Shown here in pieces: positions 8,976 through 17,500 of a stretch of DNA of 64,000 nt. Origin of the DNA: Mitsuaria sp. GD03876. Its GTDB lineage: Bacteria; Pseudomonadota; Gammaproteobacteria; Burkholderiales; Burkholderiaceae_C. The position numbers and the translations under genes were made by a program. The first letter of the stretch is position 1, and every line of letters starts with the position of its first letter. The notes beneath the pieces are model-generated. The model ran no database searches. It had not been told where the DNA came from and worked only from the letters and a program-made list of their open reading frames with translations. The DNA lies in NCBI RefSeq assembly GCF_029840635.1, contig NZ_JAOCCU010000022.1, positions 1 through 64,000 on the forward strand, written 5' to 3'.

Positions 8976-10226
8976 TCATCGCGCTGGACGCTGCGCCTGC
9001 GCGACGGCCTCGCGGACCTGCTCGGCGGTCAATGCGAAGGCGCCGACGAGGTTCAGGTCAGCGTCGAATTCGAAGAGCCGTCCGGGGGCTGGATCTTTCA
9101 GCCGTTCGACAACGACGCCATGGCCGCCGGATGGCGTCCTGGCGAAGGCCAGTGTCGCGTAGGTCACCCGCTTGTCCTCCCTGGGCAGGAGCGCGACCGT
9201 GATGTGTCCCGGTCGCGCCGCTGAGAAGGCCCATTCCATGCTCCGGCTGCGGTCGCTCTCGACCCAGACTTCGCCGCGCTGGTCCATGCCGTACAGGGAG
9301 CCGGTGCCCTTGTAGCGATCGGCGTTCTCCCGCCACTGCAGGGCGGCGAACCGGTCGGCCGGCATCGCCGGAAGACCGCGCTGAAGGTCGGCGACGGCCG
9401 ACGGCGGCAGGCTGACGAGCCGTTCCTCGGGTACCCGCAGCAACGGATGGCCTTGACCGACGATGGCCGCATCCAGGGCCGAGACCGCGGCGTTCCTGTC
9501 CGGGCAGATGGAGACCCAGTTCTCATGGAACTGGTAGTTCTGGCCAATCCGTCCCACGTGGTCGACGAGGCTCAACGCGGTCTGCGAGCGGCCTTGCGCG
9601 TCGAGGCTGCTGGCGCTGACATCGAAGCGCTGCAGCTTGAAGCGCGCGATGACGAAGGCGTCGGTCACCTGGGCGTCGATGCGGACCGGTGACGTGCGCG
9701 CGGGGAGCCAGTCGATGCCGACGCACTGACCAGGCGGCACGCCCTGGAGGCGGCGCTTCACGACGTTGCCCTCGAGCGGGCTCGCGGAGCGGCATGCGGG
9801 ACTGCCTTCCGGCCAGATGGCGATCCGCGCGATCTTGCCGCGTTGATGCTCCGGTGCCTGCGCGGCGGGCACGTTGGTCTCCAGGGCGATCAGACGCTTC
9901 TCCAGGAAGTAGTCCACTGCGCGACCCAGATCCAACGACGTCTTGCGCTGACCCGAAGGTGGGAAGGGCGGCTTCGGGAAGGGCCGGGCGAGAAACTCCA
10001 GGTAGGCCCAGTCGACGTACAGGTCCGAGACCTTCAGCGGCGCCGGAATGTCGATGAGGTTCCTGTTGCATCCCGCGGTCGGAATGCTCGTCTCGACCGC
10101 TTCGGGCGGCGTGGGCGCGGCGCAACCGGCGAGCGCGCCGGCGACGCACAGCAGGCCGGCGCGCGCTGTCGCGCTTGCAAGCGGGCGAGCTCGACCCGCG
10201 CGATGGCCCATGGGGTTCTTCTTCAT
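8976..10226 (-). CDS. Uncharacterised lipoprotein (416 aa)
   Basis: First gene of a three-gene minus-strand operon. The start ATG 10226 is preceded by AGGGAGG at good spacing; the open frame extends to 11546 but that extension is only GC-rich noise. The signal peptide has a basic N-terminus and a lipobox Leu-Ala-Gly-Cys (near residues 32-35). The mature protein has several Cys residues and no domain that I recognise. The C-terminal half (about 270-400) looks compact and beta-rich, with motifs such as GSLYGMDQRGEVWVESD. The neighbouring lipoprotein suggests a joint envelope role, which remains unknown. Confidence 0.75.
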   Translation of the reverse strand: MKKNPMGHRAGRARPLASATARAGLLCVAGALAGCAAPTPPEAVETSIPTAGCNRNLIDIPAPLKVSDLYVDWAYLEFLARPFPKPPFPPSGQRKTSLDLGRAVDYFLEKRLIALETNVPAAQAPEHQRGKIARIAIWPEGSPACRSASPLEGNVVKRRLQGVPPGQCVGIDWLPARTSPVRIDAQVTDAFVIARFKLQRFDVSASSLDAQGRSQTALSLVDHVGRIGQNYQFHENWVSICPDRNAAVSALDAAIVGQGHPLLRVPEERLVSLPPSAVADLQRGLPAMPADRFAALQWRENADRYKGTGSLYGMDQRGEVWVESDRSRSMEWAFSAARPGHITVALLPREDKRVTYATLAFARTPSGGHGVVVERLKDPAPGRLFEFDADLNLVGAFALTAEQVREAVAQAQRPAR

Positions 10227-10379
10227 GGTTTTCCTCCCTTCACCTTCTGCTTTGGAAGGCCGCGCGCATTCTAGGGACGGCGAAGGCGGCGAGGCGCCCG
10301 ATCCGTGGGGAGCGCAGGGGCGATGCCGATCGCGAAAACCCTGGCTTGAATCGACGCTGTCCGGCGCGATATCGGCCGG

Positions 10380-10970
<591 letters not shown>

Positions 10971-11013
10971 AACAGGAAGGGCCCGGCCGGACGGCTCGGC
11001 ATCGTCGCCCGTG

Positions 11014-11055
11014 ACTTGCGACTTGCGACTTGCGGCTTGCGGCTTGCGGCTTGCG
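11014..11055. repeat. Heptanucleotide tandem repeat in a promoter region
   Basis: Three ACTTGCG units are followed by three GCTTGCG units, then three degenerate copies (to about 11076). The tract is intergenic, about 120-160 bases upstream of the PEP-CTERM gene start. Confidence 0.85.
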
Positions 11056-11177
11056 GCGCGCGGTCCGCGGCTCGCGGCCCCGACGCGTTGGCGTGCCCGC
11101 CATGTCCCCTGTTCCGCCTTGCCGGCGGCGCGGCGCGGGCGTACACCGTCGTCGCTCAACCGCCGATGGAGGCGCTC

Positions 11178-11777
11178 ATGCGCGCGACTGCCGCTTCGGT
11201 CCTCGCGACCGCTTTCCTCCTTGCCCCGATGACGCCCGCGCCCGCCGCGACCTTGTCCGGCAGCGTGAGCTTCAACAACGGGCTCTACACCTACAGCTAC
11301 ACGCTGTCGGCCTCGGACCTGCCGGTGACGCAGGTGCTGGTGATGTTCAACAGCCTGGGCTTCACCAGCTGGGACCTGTTCCCCGTGTCCTCGACCAGCC
11401 CCGCCGGTTGCCAGTTCAACCTGTATTCCGGCCCCCTGATGGGCCAGCCGCCGGGCAGCGAATTCAAGTCCGCCTCCTACTGGGGTTGGGGCTGCCCGTT
11501 CAACGGCACCGAGGCGCTCAGCGGCTTCTCGTTCACGACGACGCACGCGCCGGCCGCCAATCCCTATCCGTACAACTACAACCTCTACGTGCCGGGCTAC
11601 ACCGGCGGTCAGCCGCCGTGGGAGAGCACGCAGGTCGGCCAGGTCGTGGCGCCTGACCTGCTGCTGGTGCCGACGATTCCGGAGCCGGCGATCGCGCTGT
11701 ACTTCTTGGCGGGGTTGGCAGGGCTCGGTTGCGTGCGATGGAGCGCGCAGAAGTCAGGGCGTCCATCACGTCGTTGA
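11178..11777 (+). CDS. PEP-CTERM sorting-domain protein
   Basis: A 199-residue secreted protein. It has a Sec signal peptide (residues 1 to about 24), a Tyr/Gly/Pro-rich central domain with two Cys, and a C-terminal PEP-CTERM tail: Ile-Pro-Glu-Pro, a hydrophobic helix (YFLAGLAGLGCVRW) and basic residues at the end. PEP-CTERM proteins are processed by exosortase in exopolysaccharide-producing bacteria; no exosortase gene lies in this window. ATG 11178 was preferred over ATG 11166 because GGAGG precedes it by six bases. A heptanucleotide repeat lies upstream. The role of the mature domain is unknown. Confidence 0.82.
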   Translation: MRATAASVLATAFLLAPMTPAPAATLSGSVSFNNGLYTYSYTLSASDLPVTQVLVMFNSLGFTSWDLFPVSSTSPAGCQFNLYSGPLMGQPPGSEFKSASYWGWGCPFNGTEALSGFSFTTTHAPAANPYPYNYNLYVPGYTGGQPPWESTQVGQVVAPDLLLVPTIPEPAIALYFLAGLAGLGCVRWSAQKSGRPSRR

Positions 11778-11839
11778 AGCATCGCGGATCGCCCTTGGCG
11801 TCCGATGCAACCGGGAGATTCAAGAGCGGCGTCGCGACA

Positions 11840-11860
11840 ATGTGATGAGCACCATCACAT
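11840..11860. promoter_or_regulatory. 21-bp dyad just upstream of an orphan gene
   Basis: ATGTGATG-N5-CATCACAT, with perfect eight-base arms, ends nine bases before the ATG of the 305-residue gene. It covers the place where a ribosome binding site would be expected. It could be an operator or an mRNA hairpin that controls translation. Confidence 0.5.
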
Positions 11861-11869
11861 CCGATCGCC

Positions 11870-12787
11870 ATGGCAACCGCCTCGACTGTTCTCTACAAGC
11901 GCACCTATCTGTCGCAGGAGCCCGTTATCGGCTTTATCGAGTTCCTCCGTGGTCTCGTCGCCGGCGCCCCGTTGCCTGCGGCGCACGTCTTCTCCGTGCG
12001 AGACAGGAAGCTCTATGTCGGCTACGCGTTTCTCGTCCAGCAGACGCAGGGTGCGCGGGGCCTGAGGATCGACTCGCTCGAAGGTGCTTTCGATCGCTAC
12101 TGGTGGAATCGAGGCAACTTCGCGGCCAACGATGAGGTGCTGAAGGCTCTGCGCGAGGAGGTGCTCACCGCATTGGACACGCAGGGGACTGACGAGCAGC
12201 GGCTCGATGCACATCTCTCGGCGATTTGCGCGGTCCTAAGGTGGGGCGCAGGCGGGACCGGGCTGAAGCTCTATCGAGAGAACATGCGATGGGCGCGCGA
12301 GAACGCGTCGACTCTGGTGCGTCGAATTCGCCTGGCTCGGGACGCGATCGACGCGGACGTCGTTGACCTGTCGGTCTTCGGTGGCGATGAAGGCGCCCGC
12401 ATGAATGCGGGCTACACGAAGCTGTTCGCCTTGGCCTGTCGCGCATCGATCATTTATGACGGGCGCGTCGGCGCCGCGCTGGGCTTGCTGACACGGATGT
12501 TTTGCACTGCCCAGAAGCTCTCGACGGTGCCCGAAGAGTTGGCCTTCCGTTGGGGCGGCCAGACATCCACCGGGAGATTCCTGCCTCTTCCGCGCAATCC
12601 GTCTCGCGGTCCGCTGGCGTTCCCGGCATTGAACACCAGCGATCGCATCTGGGCTCGCTGGAACGTGCAGGCCAACTGGATCCTCGGTGAAGTTCAACAG
12701 GGAGCCGATGCCGATTGGTGTCGCGGGCCCGACGGGTTGCGCCGCATCGAGGCCGCGCTCTTCACGATCGGATATCACCTGCCTTGA
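11870..12787 (+). CDS. Uncharacterised protein (305 aa), probably acquired
   Basis: I do not recognise this protein. It is soluble, with no signal peptide or membrane helix. It begins with a strand-helix segment (YLSQEPVIGFIEFLRGLV), has a basic helical middle (WARENASTLVRRIRLARDAIDA), and ends in a Trp-rich region (RWGGQ, RIWARWNVQANW). Its GC content is visibly lower than its neighbours, a hint of horizontal transfer. No ribosome binding site precedes ATG 11870; instead a 21-base dyad sits there. It stands alone between a PEP-CTERM gene and a GNAT gene. Confidence 0.65.
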   Translation: MATASTVLYKRTYLSQEPVIGFIEFLRGLVAGAPLPAAHVFSVRDRKLYVGYAFLVQQTQGARGLRIDSLEGAFDRYWWNRGNFAANDEVLKALREEVLTALDTQGTDEQRLDAHLSAICAVLRWGAGGTGLKLYRENMRWARENASTLVRRIRLARDAIDADVVDLSVFGGDEGARMNAGYTKLFALACRASIIYDGRVGAALGLLTRMFCTAQKLSTVPEELAFRWGGQTSTGRFLPLPRNPSRGPLAFPALNTSDRIWARWNVQANWILGEVQQGADADWCRGPDGLRRIEAALFTIGYHLP

Positions 12788-12883
12788 TGGCACGAGCCCA
12801 AGGCAGACATCGCCGGACGTCCCTCGGTGCTCTTAGGTCGGCCTGGCAGCGGCGCGAGGCCACCGACAACGGAGCCGGTCCGT

Positions 12884-13414
12884 TTACCCGTCGACGGGAT
12901 CCTCCGGCGTCTCCAGCAGCAGCTGATAGAACGCCAGGTCCAGCCAGCGCCCGAACTTGAAGCCGACCTGCGGCAGCGTGCCCACGTGGCGGAAGCCCAG
13001 CCGCTCGTGCAGCGCGATGCTGCCCGCGTTGGAGGCGTCGATGCCGCCGATCAGGCAATGCACGTCGCGCGTTTTCGCCACGCCGATCAGCGCCTCCATC
13101 ACCACCCGGCCCAGCCCGCGGCCGCGATGGTCCTGGTGCACGTAGACCGAGTGCTCCACCGTGTACTTGTAGGCCGGCCACGCGCGGAAGGTCCCGTAGC
13201 TGCCGAACGCCAGCAGCGTGCCGGCCGCGTCCTCGATGCCCACGACCGGAAACCCGCCCGCGGCCTTCGCCGCGAACCACGCCGCCATGCTCTCCGGCGC
13301 GCGGGTGCGGTAGTCGTAGAGCGCCGTCGAGTTGACGATCGCCTCGTTGAAGATGTCGAGGATCGCGGCGCCATGCCGCTCCAGCCCGCAGGACACGATC
13401 GAGAAGCCGCTCAT
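12884..13414 (-). CDS. GNAT N-acetyltransferase, phosphinothricin acetyltransferase-like
   Basis: A 176-residue GNAT protein of the phosphinothricin/methionine-sulfoximine acetyltransferase type. Diagnostic blocks are IFNEAIVNSTALYDY near residues 20-34, the acetyl-CoA loop VYVHQDHRGRGLGRVVMEALI, and the late GGIDASNAGSIALHERLGFRHVG segment. It would N-acetylate a small amine or amino-acid analogue using acetyl-CoA. Its ATG overlaps the TGA of the upstream XRE-cupin gene by one base, so the two are translationally coupled and the regulator probably controls it. The true substrate cannot be read from the sequence. Confidence 0.85.
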   Translation of the reverse strand: MSGFSIVSCGLERHGAAILDIFNEAIVNSTALYDYRTRAPESMAAWFAAKAAGGFPVVGIEDAAGTLLAFGSYGTFRAWPAYKYTVEHSVYVHQDHRGRGLGRVVMEALIGVAKTRDVHCLIGGIDASNAGSIALHERLGFRHVGTLPQVGFKFGRWLDLAFYQLLLETPEDPVDG

Positions 13415-14001
13415 CAGAACCTCCGTGGCAGGGAAGTGGCCGTCGCCATCGCGACCGCGTAACGCGCCACCTTGCGCGTCGGATTGCGGAAGGCCAGCGG
13501 CTGGTCCGGCACCATCGCCAGGCAATCGCCCGGCCGCAGCCGCCAGGCCTTCTTGCCGATGGTGATCTCCATCTCGCCCTCCAGCATCCAGACCTGCTGG
13601 TGCACGACGTTGCTGCGACCGGCCGTGTCGAAGGTGACCGACTTGCCGGCCGGGAAGGTCACCTCCACCAGCTCCAGCGGCGAGCCGATCGTCGCCGGCG
13701 ACAGGTGCCGCCGCATGTAGCCCGACTCCGGATCGGTCCAGACCCGGTGATCGGCGGCGCGTGCCAGCGGGGACGCGAACTCTTCCGGATCCTCGGTCGC
13801 GAACAGCGCCGACAGCGACACCCGCAACGCATTGGCCAGCTTGTCCAGCACCGCGGCCGTGGGACTGGTCTCCTCCCGCTCGATCAGCGAGATCGCCGAG
13901 CGGCTCACGCCGCTGCGTTCGGCCAGGGCTTCCAGCGTGAGGCCCTGCGCCTTGCGCAGGTCCCGCACGCGCGTCGCGAGGTGCTTGTCGATGTCCATCA
14001 A
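13414..14001 (-). CDS. XRE-family regulator with cupin domain
   Basis: A 195-residue regulator. It has an N-terminal helix-turn-helix of the XRE type (about 8-65, GLTLEALAERSGVSRSAISLIE) and a C-terminal cupin (about 115-185, QQVWMLEGEMEITIG and RPGDCLAMVP), the usual build of small-molecule-sensing repressors. It starts at ATG 14001 or 13998. Three copies of a TGGAA half-site lie just upstream (14011-14039), suggesting autoregulation. It is coupled to a GNAT acetyltransferase, so its ligand may be a substrate or product of that enzyme. Confidence 0.88.
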   Translation of the reverse strand: MMDIDKHLATRVRDLRKAQGLTLEALAERSGVSRSAISLIEREETSPTAAVLDKLANALRVSLSALFATEDPEEFASPLARAADHRVWTDPESGYMRRHLSPATIGSPLELVEVTFPAGKSVTFDTAGRSNVVHQQVWMLEGEMEITIGKKAWRLRPGDCLAMVPDQPLAFRNPTRKVARYAVAMATATSLPRRF

Positions 14002-14010
14002 TCCATCTTA

Positions 14011-14039
14011 CTGGAATGAATTTCCAGCGCAATGGAAAT
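14011..14039. promoter_or_regulatory. Three TGGAA half-sites, candidate XRE operator
   Basis: CTGGAA-N5-TTCCAG (14011-14027) overlaps ATTTCCA-N6-TGGAAAT (14020-14039), giving three half-sites in alternating orientation 10-38 bases upstream of the XRE-cupin start. This is a typical autoregulatory arrangement. Confidence 0.5.
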
Positions 14040-14113
14040 CAGCCGGAGTCGCCGGCCGCCGGATCCCCGCGGTGACGCGCGCCAGCCCGCGCCCGGGCCG
14101 GCACGCCGGCGCG

Positions 14114-14539
14114 CTACGAGTGGTCCCGCGCCGCGCGCCGGTCGCAGGACTCGCGCGCGGCCTCGTCCAGCAGCGCCTCGAGCTTGGTCAGGTCCATCGG
14201 CTTGACCAGGTGGTGGCGGAAACCCGCCGCCGCGCTGCGTTCCTTGTCGGCGCTCATGCCGTAGCCGCTCATCGCGATCGCGTACACGCTGCCGGGCAGG
14301 TGCGCCCGGGCCATCAGCTCCCAGCCGTCGCCGTCGGGCAGCCCGATGTCGGACAGCACCACGTCGGGCTCCGCCGCCGGCAGCGCCGCCAGCGCCTCCT
14401 GCATCGAGGCCGCGCAGCGCACGTCGTGCCCGAGCATCGACAGCAGCTGCGACAGCGTGCGGCGCGTGTCGTCGTGGTTCTCGATCACGAACACGCGCAG
14501 ATGCGCCGCGCCGGTGCCCGGGGAGGGAGTGGGGGACAT
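14114..14539 (-). CDS. Single-domain response regulator
   Basis: A 141-residue receiver domain with no output domain. Phospho-acceptor Asp64 lies in VLSDIGLPDGDG, the acidic pair is in IENHDD, and the conserved lysine is in LVKPMD. Its ATG lies seven bases after the stop of the large CheB-CheR-kinase gene, so the two are co-transcribed and it is the likely phosphotransfer partner. It would pass the signal by protein contact. Confidence 0.88.
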   Translation of the reverse strand: MSPTPSPGTGAAHLRVFVIENHDDTRRTLSQLLSMLGHDVRCAASMQEALAALPAAEPDVVLSDIGLPDGDGWELMARAHLPGSVYAIAMSGYGMSADKERSAAAGFRHHLVKPMDLTKLEALLDEAARESCDRRAARDHS

Positions 14540-14546
14540 GACCTGC

Positions 14547-17500
14547 TCACAGTTCCGCCAATGGCAATTCGAGTGTGAACGTGGCGCCCTGGCCGCGTCC
14601 CGGGCTGCTCACCCGCAGACGGCCGCCGTGCGCCTCCACGGTGGCCTTGGAGATCGACAGCCCCAGTCCGAGCCCGCCGAACTCCCTCGCCACCCAGGTC
14701 CCTCCCTGCACGAAGGCCTCGAAGATCCGGGGCAGCGCCTCCGGCTCGATGCCCACCCCGTTGTCCTCCACCGTCATCACGAAACGACCCTCCTCCAGCG
14801 TCGTCGAGATGCGGATCGCGCCGCGCGGCGGCGTGAACTTGGACGCGTTCTTCAGCAGGTTCCACACCACCTGCTGCAGCCGGTGGTTGTCCCCCACCGT
14901 GCGATGCACCGTCGCGCGCAGGTCGACGGTCAGGACCTGCGCCTTCTCCCGCACGTCCCCGTCGCAGACCTCGCAGGCCGCGCGGATGATCTGGTGCAGG
15001 TCGACCGACGCGCGATCGAGCTCCAGCGTCCCGCGCGAGATCCGCGTCAGGTCCAGCAGGTCGTCGATCAGGCGCGATTCCACGCGGATGTTGCGCAGGA
15101 TCATCTCCAGCGAGCGGTGCACGTCCTCGGGCAGCTCCTCACGCCGCGACAGCATCTGCAGCGCCATCACCGCCGGCGTCAGCGGCGTGCGCAGCTCGTG
15201 CGACAGCACCGCCAGGAACTGGTCCTTCGCGACGTTGGCCGCCTCCAGCGCGGCGCGCGCGCCTTCGTTCTCGCGCAGCGCGCGCAGCAGCTCCGACTGG
15301 CTCAGCTCCAGCGCCTGCTGCGAGCGCCGCGCCTCGCTCTGGTCGCGCAGGATCTTCACGAAACCGGCGTTGCGGCCCTCGGCGTCGTGCATCGTCATCA
15401 TCGCGCCGCTGGCCCAGAACAGGCTGCCGTCCTTGCGCTGGTGGAAGCGGTCGTCCCCGGCCCGGCCCTCGGCCAGCGCCTGGGACGCCTCCTCCTGCGG
15501 CACGCCCGCGCCACGGTCCTCGTCGGTGAAGATCATGTCGGCCTGGCGCCCCGTGGCCTCCTGCTCGGAGTAGCCCAGGATGCGCTGCGCGCCGGGATTC
15601 CAGGCGGTGATGCGGCGGTCGGCGTCGGTGGTGAAGATGGCGTACTCGCGGGCGTTCTCCAGCACCATGCGCAGGTGCTCCTCGCTGTTGCGCAGCGCCG
15701 CCTCGGCGGTCTTGCGCTCGGTGATGTCCACGCACACCGCGATCACCGACCCCTCGCCGCCGTCCATCGCCGGCAGCGAGGTCACGCTGTTGTGCACCCA
15801 CACCGGCGAGCCGTCGCGGCGCAGCAGCCGCTTCTCGATCTCGAAGGACTCGTCGCGCTCCAGCAGCAGCTGCAGCCGCTGGCGGTGCTGCACCTGGTCG
15901 TCCGGATGCACCAGCGCGTCCAGCGACATGCCCACCAGTTCCTGCTCCGCGTAGTCCAGCAGCCGGCACATGCGGCCGTTGACCAGGGCGATGCGCCCCT
16001 GCAGGTCGACCTGCAGCACGCCGACCGTGGCCTGGTCGACGATCGCGCGGAAGCGCGCGTCCGCCGCGCTCAGCGCCTCCTGCGCGCGCTTGCGCTCGGT
16101 GATGTCGACGAAGGTCAGCACCACGCCGGCGATGCGGTCGTCGATCGTGCGGTACGGGCGCAGCCGCGCCAGGTACCAATGCCCGCCGGCATCCACCAGG
16201 TCGCCCGCGCCCGGATCGCCGCCCTGGCCGACCTCGCGCTCGACCGAGACCAGCGTCTCCAGCACGTTCTGCGCGTCGGTGGCCAGCGACGGGTAGCGCA
16301 GCTGCGTGGTCAGGTCGGTCAGCGGCCGGCCGATGTCGGTCGCGATCAGGTTGAACAGCGCCACCGCCGACGGCGTGAAGCGCGTGATGCGCAGCTGCCG
16401 GTCCAGGAACACCGTCGCGATCGCGGTGGCGTCCATCAGGTTGTGCATGTCGCTGTTGGCCTGGCCCAACTCGTCGACCTTGCTCTTGAGCTCGTGGTTG
16501 ACGGTGGTCAGTTCCTCGTTGATCGACTGCAGCTCCTCGCGGCTGGTCTCCAGCTCCTCGGTCGCGGAGCGCAGCTCCTCGTTCATCGCCTGCAGCTCTT
16601 CGTTGCTGGCCTTGAGCTCCTCGGTCGAGGCCTCGTACTGCTCGACGGTGTCGCGCAGGTGCGACTTGAGCCGGTCGATCTCGCGCTCGAGCTGGCGCGC
16701 CAGCGGCTCCGGCGGCCGCTTCTCGGCGGCCGCGTCCAGCGGCGTCTCGGGCACGCCGCTCTGGAACACCACCAGCATCAGGTCCGGCGACACGTCGCGC
16801 GCCGGGTACACATGCACCGTCACCGCCAGCGAGCCCTCGGGCAGCGGCATCGCCAGGCCCGGCACCGTCGTGGGCTCGCCCGACTGGCTCACCTGGTACA
16901 GCGCCGCGCGCAGCTCGATGCGCAGCGCCGGATGCACCGAGCGCAGCAGGTTGCGGCTGGGTTCGCCGCCGTTGAACTGCAGGAAGCGGCCGGCGGCGGG
17001 CGAGAGATGCAGCATCTCGTACTCCGCGTCCACCAGCACCGACGGCGGCGCCAGCCGATCCAGCAGCCGCAGGTGCACCTCGCCCCAGGGCACGGTGCGC
17101 GACGACGCCGCGCGGTCGGCCAGGCGCGGATTGGCCGGCCCCTGCTCGAACACCCGGCCCGCCGAATGCGCCGCCTCGCCCTGCGCCTGCTGCGTCTCCA
17201 GCGCCAGCGCCAGCGTGCCCGGCCCGGAGGGCACCGGCAGCCCGGCGCGCGGCATCGGCCGCTGGCGGAACAGGCGGTGCTTCTTGTCGAGCACGGTGAA
17301 CAGCGGGCTGCCGTCCTCCACCGACTCCGACGAGCCCAGGAACAGCGTCGCGCCCGGGCGCAGCGCGAAGTGGAAGATGTCCAGCGCGCGCGCCTGCGCG
17401 TCGCGGTTCAGGTAGATCAGCAGGTTGCGGCAGGTGACCAGGTCCAGCCGCGAGAACGGCGAGTCCTTGAGCAGGTCGTGCATCGCGAACAGCACCATCT

